64,000 nucleotides of DNA from Litorihabitans aurantiacus (GTDB taxonomy: Bacteria > Actinomycetota > Actinomycetes > Actinomycetales > Beutenbergiaceae): contig NZ_BSUM01000001.1 in the NCBI RefSeq assembly GCF_030161595.1, positions 3,286,001 to 3,350,000 of the forward strand, in the 5' to 3' direction. The position numbers and the translations under genes are program-made. The notes under the pieces are model-generated. The model did not search any database. It saw only the letters and a list, made by a program, of their open reading frames with translations, and had not been told where the DNA came from. The number at the start of each line of letters is the position of its first letter. Position 1 is the first letter of the stretch. Shown here one piece after another: positions 27,963 through 35,587 of the stretch.

Positions 27963-27968
27963 TAGCGT
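27963..27968 (+). promoter_or_regulatory. -10 box TAGCGT for the Eis-like gene
   Basis: TAGCGT ends seven bases before the ATG at 27976 and there is no Shine-Dalgarno sequence, which suggests a leaderless transcript. Confidence 0.5.
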
Positions 27969-27975
27969 GACGAGC

Positions 27976-29468
27976 ATGACCTCCCCCGAGACGACCCCGG
28001 ACGCCGTGCCCGCCGCCGACCTCGACACCGCACGCCCGACGAGCCCCGACCTCGCGACGCCGCAGGGGCGGCGCGAGCTCAGCACCTCGCTCCCGCTCGA
28101 CGAGACCTCGCGCAGCGCGCTCGCCGAGCGCGGCCTCACCTACCGGCGCATCGACGTGGCCGGGGAGGACTTCGACCACTACTCCCACGCCGTCGACCGC
28201 GGCTTCCTGGACGAGCGGTCGACCGACGAGGCGGTCTCGGAGTGGCGCACGATCCACACCGAGCAGCGGCCGATCGGGGTGTTCGACGCCGAGACGCCCG
28301 AACCGCTCCGACCGGTCGCGACGATCGACGCGTGGGTCGACGAGCTGACGACCGACGTCGGCCGGACCCTGCCGATGTGGGCGATCAGCGCCGTGACGGT
28401 CTCGGCCACGCACCGCCGTCGGGGGATCGCCCGCGCGATGCTCGAGGGGAGCTGCGCTCGGCGGCGTCGGCGGGGCTGCCGATCGCCGGCCTGACCGTGT
28501 CGGAGGCGACGATCTACGGCCGCTACGGCTTCGCGCCGGTCGCGACGGCGACGCGCTGGGTGATCGACACCGCTCGCGCCGGGTGGATCGGACCGCGCCC
28601 GGGTGGCCGGCTGGACCCGGTCGACCGCGACCTGGCGCTCGCGGACCTGACGGCGCTGCACGACGTCGTGCGCCGCGGCCGGCCGGGCGAGGTCGCCTCG
28701 CAGCCGTCGTACTGGCGGGCCGTGGCGGGCGTGAGCCCGGCGGTCAAGGAGGGCGGGAAGCGGCGCAGCGTGCGCTACACGGACGAGTCCGGGGCCGTGC
28801 GCGGGGTGCTGACGTTCTCGCTCGAGAGCGCGCCGGGATCGCGCTCGACCCTCCGGGTGCACACGCTCGCGGCCGACGGCGTGGACGCGTACGCGGCGCT
28901 GTGGCGGTTCGCGCTGGAGCACGACCTCGTGGGCACGGTGCGGGCGGGGCTGCTCTCGGCCGACGAGCCGCTGCGGTGGATGATCGCCGACCAGCGCGCC
29001 GCCGAGGTCACCGAGAGCGACCACCACTGGTTGCGGGTGCTCGACGTCGCGCGCTGCCTCACCTCCCGGACGTACCGGGCGCCGGGCGAGGTGGTGCTCG
29101 ACGTCGCCGACCCGCTGGGTCTCGCGGCCGGCCGGTGGCGGTTCGCGGTGGACGGCGACGGCGTCGCGTCCGTGACGCTCGCCGCCGCTGCCGGCGTCGA
29201 CGCCGACGGTGTGGCGGTCGACGGCGCTGGTGCGGACAGCGGATCAGGTGACGACGGCGGGGTGGTCGACGGTGCTCGCGATGCGAGTGCGGGCGACGTC
29301 CCCGAGGTCCGGCTCGGCGTCGCGGAGCTGTCGGCGATCCTGCTGGGTGGGGTGCGGGCGGGGACGCTGCGCGCGGCCGGCCGCCTGACGGCCGACGACG
29401 CGACGGCTGCGTGGCTGGACCTGACCTTCGCCCCGCTGGCGGCGCCGCGGCTCAGCCTGGAGTACTGA
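27976..29468 (+). CDS. Eis-like GNAT N-acetyltransferase, frameshifted
   Basis: About 497 residues with two GNAT folds and a C-terminal SCP2-like domain, the build of Eis (enhanced intracellular survival) acetyltransferases that modify amines such as aminoglycosides. AISAVTVSATHRRRGIARAML is the acetyl-CoA loop and YGRYGFAPV holds the usual aromatic patch. The chain ends LSLEY, with the C-terminal carboxylate expected to act in catalysis. The frame breaks in GGGG at 28446-28449; one added G restores LEGELRSAASAGLPI. An Ala/Asp/Gly-rich insert (about residues 405-435) interrupts the SCP2 part. Natural substrate unknown. Confidence 0.8.
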
Positions 29469-29575
29469 GCGGGCCGGGCTGGATCGTCTCGGCGGGAAGA
29501 CAGCCGGGCTGACCTGGTCGAGCAGGTCGGCGGGCTCGCACTCCCAGGACGGCTGGCGGGACGGGCTGGTGGGCC

Positions 29576-29601
29576 GGTCACCTCGCCGCGGCGAGGTGAC
29601 C
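29576..29601. terminator. 26-bp perfect palindrome between convergent genes
   Basis: The 13-base arm 29576-29588 is followed directly by its reverse complement 29589-29601, between the Eis-like stop and the glutaredoxin stop. It could end transcription from both sides. Confidence 0.6.
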
Positions 29602-29609
29602 CGACCCGG

Positions 29610-29918
29610 TCAGGCCAGGCCGAAGAGGTGCAGCTTGGCGGCGACCTCGAGGTTGCTCGGCTCGACCTGGTGGCTGCCGTCGGGGTAGACGACGACCGGG
29701 ATGTTGGTGCGGCCCGAGATGCGGTGGGCGTCGGTGGCGGCCTCGGGCGTCGCGACGAGATCGACGTAGGTGTACGGAACCTCGAGGCGGTCGAGCTGCG
29801 CCTTGGTTCGTCGGCAGTCACCGCACCAGTCCGCGCCGTAGACGGTGACGGTCTGCTCGGGGGCGTCGGTCGTCTCCGGGGTGGTGGTGGGCTCGGGGGT
29901 GCTGGGCTCGGTGGTCAC
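29610..29918 (-). CDS. Glutaredoxin / mycoredoxin-like protein
   Basis: A 102-residue protein. After an unstructured Thr/Pro-rich N-terminus (about 22 residues), the thioredoxin fold contains VYGADWCGDCRRTK with the active CGDC pair and NIPVVVYPDG with the cis-Pro. In actinobacteria such proteins act as mycoredoxins that reduce mycothiol mixed disulfides; CGDC differs from the common CPYC/CxxC forms. The start GTG 29918 lies six bases after CAGAAT. The frame is open further upstream, but only through the tandem array, so that extension is not real. Confidence 0.75.
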   Translation of the reverse strand: MTTEPSTPEPTTTPETTDAPEQTVTVYGADWCGDCRRTKAQLDRLEVPYTYVDLVATPEAATDAHRISGRTNIPVVVYPDGSHQVEPSNLEVAAKLHLFGLA

Positions 29919-29924
29919 GGATCC

Positions 29925-29930
29925 ATTCTG
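29925..29930 (-). promoter_or_regulatory. -10 box CAGAAT abutting a heptamer array
   Basis: On the minus strand CAGAAT ends six bases before the GTG at 29918; the 154-bp period-7 array begins at the very next base upstream (29931). Confidence 0.4.
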
Positions 29931-30084
29931 CGCTGCCCGCTGCCCGCTGCCCGCTGCCCGCTGCCCGCTGCCCGCTGCCCGCTGCCCGCTGCCCGCTGCC
30001 CGCCGCTCGCCGCTCGCCGCCCGTCGATCGCCGATCGCCGCTCGCCGCTCGCCGCTCGCCGCTCGCCGACCGCCGCCCGCCACC
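29931..30084 (+). repeat. 22-unit period-7 tandem array (CGCTGCC / CGCCGCT)
   Basis: Ten perfect CGCTGCC units (29931-30000) are followed by twelve in-phase variants (CGCCGCT, CGCCGCC, CGTCGAT, CGCCGAT, CGCCGAC, CGCCACC) ending at 30084. The array touches the glutaredoxin -10 box on one side and ends 5 bases before the first 86-bp element on the other. Confidence 0.9.
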
Positions 30085-30089
30085 CGGAT

Positions 30090-30175
30090 CGACTGTGACC
30101 GTGTGCACGGATAGCGGCGCCTATCCGTGCACACGGTCACAGTCGCTCCGTTATCCGTGCAGGAGGTCACGCTCG
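30090..30175 (-). repeat. Three-half-unit palindromic element, copy C1 (reverse orientation)
   Basis: This is 86 bp with a plus-sense half 30090-30113 and inverted halves 30122-30145 and 30152-30175. The first pair forms a perfect 25-bp stem (30090-30114 with 30121-30145) and a 6-base loop, the best-preserved copy. All cores begin TGACC. Confidence 0.85.
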
Positions 30176-30193
30176 ATGGCGGCGCCCGTCCCT

Positions 30194-30279
30194 CGACTTC
30201 ACGTGCTGCTCGGATAAGGGACTCGACTGTCACGTCACGCTCGGATAACCGGCGCAGAACGGGCAGAACGTGACAGTCA
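30194..30279 (+). repeat. Three-half-unit palindromic element, copy C2
   Basis: This is 86 bp. Half 1 (30194-30216) is one base short, half 2 is 30224-30247, and the inverted half is 30256-30279 with a degenerate inner box (AGAACG). The TCACG core class is kept in all three. Confidence 0.7.
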
Positions 30280-30297
30280 GCGTCGCGACCCTGCCGA

Positions 30298-30383
30298 CGA
30301 CTGCTGCGCCACGCGCGGATAGCGGCCGTTATCCGCGTGTGGTGCAGCGCTCGATCGGCTAACCGCGTGCGGTGCAGCAGTCG
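30298..30383 (-). repeat. Three-half-unit palindromic element, copy C3 (reverse orientation)
   Basis: This is 86 bp with a plus-sense half 30298-30321 and inverted halves 30330-30353 and 30360-30383. Cores are CTGCG or CTGCA. The remainder of this gap up to 30483 shows no gene or clear structure. Confidence 0.8.
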
Positions 30384-30483
30384 ATCCGGGCTGCGCCCAC
30401 GGACCACGCGGGTCCGGCGCCGAGCCGCTCACTCTCGCTGCTGCCCATCGTTCACCGCCCAACCTCCAGCTCGTTCCCCGCGT

Positions 30484-30528
30484 CCCCACCCCGAACACCC
30501 CCACCCCGAACACCCCCAACCTGAACAC
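30484..30528. repeat. Three tandem 15-bp repeats (CCCCACCCCGAACAC)
   Basis: Two perfect copies and one variant (CCCCAACCTGAACAC) lie 31 bases upstream of the DUF4235 gene's -10 box. Confidence 0.8.
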
Positions 30529-30559
30529 CACCACCCGTGACGCCGACCCGCCGCGGCAC

Positions 30560-30565
30560 TAGCGT
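30560..30565 (+). promoter_or_regulatory. -10 box TAGCGT for the DUF4235 gene
   Basis: TAGCGT ends eight bases before the ATG at 30574. GAGGTGG between them could also serve as a ribosome site on a very short leader. Confidence 0.45.
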
Positions 30566-30573
30566 GAGGTGGC

Positions 30574-30882
30574 ATGACGAAGCAGGCAGTTCCCGAGACG
30601 CCGGCCAGCACGTCGGCCAAGATCCTCTACCGCCCGTTCGGCATCGCCTCCTCGGTGGTCGGCGGGCTCGTGGCCTCGGCCATCTTCAAGCAGGTCTACA
30701 AGCGGGTGACCAAGAACAGCGGGGCGGACGCCCCCGGCCCGCTGCAGTCCGAGTACCTCCTGCGCCAGGTGCTCGTGGCGGCCGCGATCCAGGGCGTCAT
30801 CTACGCCGTGGTCAAGGCCTCGATCGACCGGGCCGGCGCACGGACGTTCCAGAAGTGGACCGGCGAGTGGCCCGGTAGCTGA
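30574..30882 (+). CDS. DUF4235 membrane protein
   Basis: A 102-residue actinobacterial DUF4235 protein: a short polar N-terminus, a helix about 22-42 (PFGIASSVVGGLVASAIFKQVYKRV) and a second about 65-85 (LRQVLVAAAIQGVIYAVVKASIDRAGA), then FQKWTGEWPG. Such proteins span the membrane twice or lie at it as a hairpin; function unknown. It sits 68 bases before the methyltransferase gene on the same strand, each apparently with its own start-proximal promoter. Confidence 0.8.
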   Translation: MTKQAVPETPASTSAKILYRPFGIASSVVGGLVASAIFKQVYKRVTKNSGADAPGPLQSEYLLRQVLVAAAIQGVIYAVVKASIDRAGARTFQKWTGEWPGS

Positions 30883-30937
30883 CCCACCAGCGCCCCACAA
30901 GCACCCCCACCCGCAGCCCCCGCCCAGGAACACCCGC

Positions 30938-30943
30938 GATGAT
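30938..30943 (+). promoter_or_regulatory. Possible -10 box GATGAT for the methyltransferase gene
   Basis: GATGAT ends six bases before the ATG at 30950, matching the spacing seen at other start-proximal -10 boxes in the window; its first base is non-consensus. Confidence 0.3.
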
Positions 30944-30949
30944 GGGGGC

Positions 30950-32119
30950 ATGACCGCCGACACCCTGGACCTCGAGACGCTGCGCCGTTTCCCCGACATC
31001 GAGGCGCCCAACCTCGTCGCCGTCGACGCCAGTGACCGCCTGATCCTTGACGAGGCCGCCGACCTCCTGGCCGAGGCGGGCGCCGGCGCGGAGCCGGGCG
31101 CCGTCGTCGTGATCAACGACCACTACAGCGCCCTCACCCTCGGTGCCGTCGCGCTGCACGGGGCGAGCGACGTCCGTGTGCACCAGGACATGGTCACCGG
31201 CGAGCGCGCCCTCGGGCAGAACGCCGCCGCGGCCGGCCTGACCGGCACGTTCCGCAGCCTCGACCTCGTCCCGGAGCTCGTCGACGGCGCCCGCGTCGTC
31301 CTCCTCCAGCTCCCGCGCGGCCTCGACGCGCTCGAGGAGATCGCCCAGCTCGTCGCGGCGCACGCCCATCCCGACGTCCGCGTCGTCGCGGGCGGCCGCG
31401 TCAAGCACATGTCGCGCGGCATGAACGACGTCCTCGCCCGCTCGTTCACCGAGGTCACCGCGAGCCTCGGCCGCCAGAAGTCGCGCGTCCTGCACGCGTC
31501 CGGTCCCCGGCCCGCCCCCACCGCCCCGACCTACCCGCGCCGCGCCGTCGACGCCGACCGTGGCCTCCACGTCGTCGCGCACGGCGCCGCGTTCGCGGGG
31601 CCGCAGGTCGACGTCGGCTCGCGCTACCTCCTCACCTTCCTCGACCGCATGGGCCCGACGGCGAGCGACGCCCTCGACCTCGGGTGCGGCACCGGGGTGC
31701 TCGCCACCGAGCTGGCCTCGGCCCGCCCCGACCTCGCGGTCACGGCGACCGACGCCTCGCACGCCGCGGTGCGCTCCACGGCCGCGACCCTCGAGGCGAA
31801 CCACCTGGCCGACCGCGTCACCGTGGTGCGCGAGGACGGGCTGGAGGACCGCCCGGACGCCAGCGCCGACCTGATCGTGTGCAACCCGCCGTTCCACGTC
31901 GGCGCCACGCTCGCCCCCGACGCCGCGCTCCGGATGCTGCGCGGCGCAGCCCGCGTGCTGCGCGACGGCGGCGAGCTGTGGACGGTGTTCAACTCGCGGC
32001 TCGCGCACGCCGGCGCGCTGCGCCGCATCGTCGGGCCGACCGAGGTGATGGGCGACGACGGCACGTTCACCGTGACGCGCACGGTCCGGCCCGCCCGCCG
32101 CGCGAGGAGGAGCGCGTGA
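30950..32119 (+). CDS. RsmC/RlmG-type rRNA guanine-N2 methyltransferase
   Basis: A 389-residue protein with the double build of RsmC/RlmG enzymes. A degenerate N-terminal methyltransferase-like half (about 1-190) is followed by a C-terminal SAM-dependent half with DLGCGTGVLATELA (SAM loop) and the catalytic NPPFHVG typical of N2-guanine or N6-adenine methylation. The likely target is a guanine in 16S or 23S rRNA; which one is unknown. It overlaps the following lipoprotein gene (GTGA). Confidence 0.78.
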   Translation: MTADTLDLETLRRFPDIEAPNLVAVDASDRLILDEAADLLAEAGAGAEPGAVVVINDHYSALTLGAVALHGASDVRVHQDMVTGERALGQNAAAAGLTGTFRSLDLVPELVDGARVVLLQLPRGLDALEEIAQLVAAHAHPDVRVVAGGRVKHMSRGMNDVLARSFTEVTASLGRQKSRVLHASGPRPAPTAPTYPRRAVDADRGLHVVAHGAAFAGPQVDVGSRYLLTFLDRMGPTASDALDLGCGTGVLATELASARPDLAVTATDASHAAVRSTAATLEANHLADRVTVVREDGLEDRPDASADLIVCNPPFHVGATLAPDAALRMLRGAARVLRDGGELWTVFNSRLAHAGALRRIVGPTEVMGDDGTFTVTRTVRPARRARRSA

Positions 32120-32546
32120 CCCGCCGTCGCGCCGGCCGCGCGCTCGCCGTCGCCACGCTCGCCCTCGCCGCCGCCACGCTGACCGCGTGCCAGCAGGTCG
32201 GCGACGCCGTCTCCGACGCCACGGACCAGGCCGCGTGCGCGATCGTCACCCCGATCGCGACCGAGGTCGGGTCCCAGGTGCAGGTCGTGGCCGACGAGAT
32301 CACCGTGAACCCCGAGGGCGCCATCACCACCCTGACCTCGCTGCAGGGGCGCCTCGACACGGCGGCGACCTCCACCTCCGGCGGCGTCTCGACCTCGCTC
32401 GAGCAGGTCTCGGCGCGGGTCGGGGAGCTGATCACGCAGGCGGAGCAGGTGCGCGACGGCGGCGTCGTCAGTCAGGAGACCGTCGACGGGATCGAGTCCT
32501 CGATCGTGTCCGGCCTGACGTCCCTCGCAGGTGACTGCACGGGTGA
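32116..32546 (+). CDS. Small lipoprotein of unknown function, 3' end uncertain
   Basis: The start GTG 32116 overlaps the methyltransferase stop. The signal peptide ends in lipobox TLTAC (Cys about 21). The mature part (about 120 residues) is rich in Thr, Val, Ser and Gln with likely amphipathic helices (TSLEQVSARVGELITQAEQV) and Cys near both ends (AACAIV, GDC). As read, the frame continues to 32961 across the opposite-strand transporter; a stop at 32544-32546 one frame away suggests a lost G at 32541-32543, so the end given is inferred. Family not recognised. Confidence 0.5.
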
Positions 32547-33468
32547 GGGGAGGGCGACGGCGAGGGCGACCCCGCGCCGTCGACCACCTGATCCGCCGCG
32601 CCCCGCCGGCGCGGGAGGCCCCGTGGCCGCAGCATCGTCACGAGCACCCCGGCCACGAGCACCGCACCGCCGACCGTCTCGGCCGCGTTCGGCCGCTGGC
32701 CCAGCAGCGTCGCGGCCGAGGCCATCGCGACGACCGGCGCGAGCAGCACCCACGGCACGACGGCGGCGGAGCGGTTCCGGCCCAGCAGTGCGTTCCAGAT
32801 CGCGTACCCCACGAGCGTGCAGAGCCCCGCGGTGTAGAGCGTGGACAGCGCCGGGCGCCACCCGAACGCGGCGAGGCCGGCGGCGATCGCGCCGCCACCC
32901 TCCACGGCCCACGACAGGGCCAGCGCCGGCAGCGGCACCACGAGCGCCGACCACACGGTGAGCGAGAGCCCCCGACCCCGGTCGCGCGCCGCGCCACCAC
33001 GTTCCCGATCGCCCACGACAGCGCCGCCGCGAGGCAGAGCACGACGGCGAGGACCGGCGCCCCGCCCCCGCGCCCCGTCGCGACCACGGCGAGCCCGACG
33101 GCGCCGATCACGACGCCGACGACCTGGGCAGCGCTCGGCCGCTCCCGCAGCACGCCGGCCGCGATGAGCACCGTGAGACCGACCTGCGCCTGCAGCAGCA
33201 GCGCCGCGACCCCCGGCTGCAGACCCGCCGCGATCGAGGTGTACAGCAGGCCGAACTGCCCGAGCGACATGAACACGCCCACGCCGACGACCGTGCGCCA
33301 CGACGTCCGGGGCCGCGGCACGACCAGCGCGGCGAGCGCGACCACCGCGAACCGGATCGCGACGAACAGCAGCGGCGGGACGCCGTCCATCCCCCAGTCG
33401 ATGACGACGAAGTTCACGCCCCACAGGGTGGCGACGAGGGCGGCGAGGAGAGTGTCACGGCGGTTCAC
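32468..33468 (-). CDS. EamA/DMT-family transporter, frameshifted
   Basis: About 333 residues with ten predicted helices in two EamA repeats. The start GTG 33468 gives LLAALVATLWGVNFVVIDWG, a classic first helix. The frame breaks in a G5 run (32969-32973 on plus, as C); one more base joins NVVARRATGVGG to LSLTVWSALVVPLP. Many such proteins export amino acids or other metabolites. The C-terminal 50 residues after the last helix are low complexity and overlap the end of the convergent lipoprotein gene, so the true stop may be earlier. The LysR gene next door probably controls it. Confidence 0.72.
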
Positions 33469-33529
33469 GCGCCCAGCGGACCACGCGGCGACCGTGCAGC
33501 ACCAGCAACGATGTCGACCGGCGATTCGG

Positions 33530-33535
33530 TAGCAT
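33530..33535 (+). promoter_or_regulatory. -10 box TAGCAT for the LysR gene
   Basis: TAGCAT ends six bases before the ATG at 33542. It overlaps an imperfect inverted repeat (GATG at 33510 with ACCG, then CGGT with CATC at 33533) in the 73-base gap shared with the EamA gene, where a LysR protein would be expected to bind. Confidence 0.4.
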
Positions 33536-33541
33536 CCGTGC

Positions 33542-34456
33542 ATGATCGATCTGGATGCGGTGGTCGCGCTGCGCGCCGTCGCCACCCGCGGCAGTGTCGC
33601 GGCGGCGGGCTCGGCGCTCGGCTTCACCCCGAGCGCCGTCTCGCAGCAGATCAAACGCCTGGAGCGGGGCACGGGCGTGGAGCTGCTCGAGCGCGTCGGC
33701 CGCGGCGTCGTGCTCACCGACGCCGGCCGGAGCCTGGTCGCGGCGTCGTCGGGCCTGCTCGCGGAGCTCGAGCAGATCGAGACCGACCTGCGCCGGGCCG
33801 CCGGCGCCGTCACGGGCGAGGTGCGGCTCGCGGCGTTCTCGACGGCGGTGCGCGGCCTGGTCGCGCCGGCGCTCGGCGGGCTGCGGCGCAGCCACCCCGG
33901 GGTGGCAGTGCCGCTGAGCGAGGCCGAGCCGTGGGACACGGTCGCGATGGTCGCGTCGGGCCAGCGCGACCTCGGCGTCGTGCACCGGTGGGGCGGCGTC
34001 GCCCTCGCCACGCCCGAGAACCTGGTGGCGACGCCGCTGCTGACGGACGTGGCCGACGTCGTGCTGCGCGCCGACCACCCGCTCGCGGGGCGGGCCGAGC
34101 TGCACCCCGCGGACCTGGCCGAGGAGGTCTGGATCGCGACGCCCGAGGCGACGATCTGCCGGCAGTGGCTGCGGCGCCTGTTCGACGGGTTCGGCGGCGC
34201 CCCGCGCGTGGTGCACGAGTCCATGGAGTTCGCGGGTCACGTCGAGCTGGTGCGCGCCGGCCTCGGGGTCGCGCTCGTCCCGCGGCTGGGGCGCGCTGAG
34301 CTGGGGGAGGACCTCGTCGCGATCCCGACGGCGCAGCCCGCCTCCACGCGCGACGTCGTCGCGCTGCACCGGCGGAGCCTGGGGGACTCGCCGTCGCTGC
34401 GCGCCGTCCTGGATGCGCTGGTGGCAGCCGCGGACGCCGCGGGCCCGGGTCGCTGA
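33542..34456 (+). CDS. LysR-family transcriptional regulator
   Basis: A 304-residue protein. The N-terminal winged helix (VVALRAVATRGSVAAAGSALGFTPSAVSQQIKRLERGTGVELLER) is followed by the effector-binding domain from about residue 90 (GEVRLAAFSTAVRGLVAPAL ... GHVELVRAGLGVALVPRLG). Divergent placement against the EamA transporter, with a 73-base shared gap, is the standard arrangement for a LysR regulator controlling a transporter gene. The effector is unknown. Confidence 0.85.
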   Translation: MIDLDAVVALRAVATRGSVAAAGSALGFTPSAVSQQIKRLERGTGVELLERVGRGVVLTDAGRSLVAASSGLLAELEQIETDLRRAAGAVTGEVRLAAFSTAVRGLVAPALGGLRRSHPGVAVPLSEAEPWDTVAMVASGQRDLGVVHRWGGVALATPENLVATPLLTDVADVVLRADHPLAGRAELHPADLAEEVWIATPEATICRQWLRRLFDGFGGAPRVVHESMEFAGHVELVRAGLGVALVPRLGRAELGEDLVAIPTAQPASTRDVVALHRRSLGDSPSLRAVLDALVAAADAAGPGR

Positions 34457-34565
34457 CGCCGCGGTCGCCCGGGCGTCCCCGGTGATCCCGTTCGTGCCGG
34501 AGGCGCTGGGGTACGGTGGCTCGCGCGTCACGGGAGACGCTCCAGTCAGCGAGAGGTCGTCGACG

Positions 34566-35563
34566 GTGCCGGTATCGATGGCGGAGATCGCCGCCCACGC
34601 GGGGGTGTCGCCCCAGACGGTGTCGCGCGTCGCCAACGCGACGGGGCACGTCGCGGAGGGCACTCGTCAACGGGTCCTGGCCTCGATGGCGGCGCTGAAC
34701 TACCGCCCGAACGCCGCCGCCCGGGCGCTCAAGCGCGGCTCGTTCCGATCCATCGGCGTCACGGCCCCGAACGTCCGCACGACCGGCAGGAACAAGGCGT
34801 TGAGCGGTGTCGTCGAGGCCGCGATGTCGGTCGGCTACACCGTCACGATGGTGACGCTGCCCGGCCTCGGCGGGCTCGAGGCCGCCGACCCCGCCGCACG
34901 TCTGCGCGAGACGGCGATCGACGGCGCGATCATCATCGCGGACACCCCGACGTTCGACGCGGGCGCGCTCGACGTCCTCGACGACCACCCGACGGTGCTC
35001 GTCGCTGCCCGCGAGAACGAGCACCACTGGATGGTCGACACCGACCAGCGGGGGCCTCGCGCACGCTCGTGGAGCACCTGCTCGACCACGGCCACCGGAC
35101 GGTCACCCACGTCAGGGGACCCGCCGCCTCGCTGTCGGCCGACCGCCGCGAGGAGGGGTGGCGCTCGGTCCTGCTCGAGCGCGGGCGCGACGTCCCCGCC
35201 GTCGTCGACGGAGACTGGACGGCGTCGTCGGGCTACCTCGCGGGTGCGCGGATCGCCGAGGATCCGAGCGTCACGGCGGTGTACGCCTCGAACGACGAGA
35301 TGGCCCTCGGCGTCGTGCGGGCGCTCCACGAGCGCGGTCGGCGCGTCCCGCAGGACGTCTCGGTCGTCGGGTTCGACGACGTCGCGGGCGCCGACAACTT
35401 CCTGCCGCCCCTGACGACCGTCCGGCAGGACTTCGCGGAGGTCGGGCGGCGCAGCGTCCGCCACCTCGTGGAGCAGATCGAGCGGGGCCGCCGCACGTCC
35501 GGGGTCGAGCTCGTGCCCGCGACGCTGGTGGAGCGGCAGTCCGTGGCGTCGCCGTCGCGCTGA
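34566..35563 (+). CDS. LacI-family transcriptional regulator, frameshifted
   Basis: About 332 residues. The start GTG 34566 has GAGAGG at 34551-34556; ATG 34578 is an alternative. The helix-turn-helix is MAEIAAHAGVSPQTVSRVAN with the hinge helix at NAAARALKRG. The sugar-binding domain carries ASNDEMALGVVRAL and VSVVGFDDVAGADNFLPPLTTVRQ. The frame breaks in a G5 run (35050-35054); an added G restores TDQRGASRTLVEHLL. No sugar gene is adjacent, so its target lies elsewhere. Confidence 0.82.
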
Positions 35564-35587
35564 CGGCCGGTCGACGGCGGGCGCGTC

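Noticed and set aside
29919..30407. Upstream extension of the glutaredoxin frame, giving repeated GQRAAGS peptides
   Set aside because: The extension is a translation of the heptamer array and the palindromic elements, with no ribosome site; the glutaredoxin fold begins after GTG 29918.
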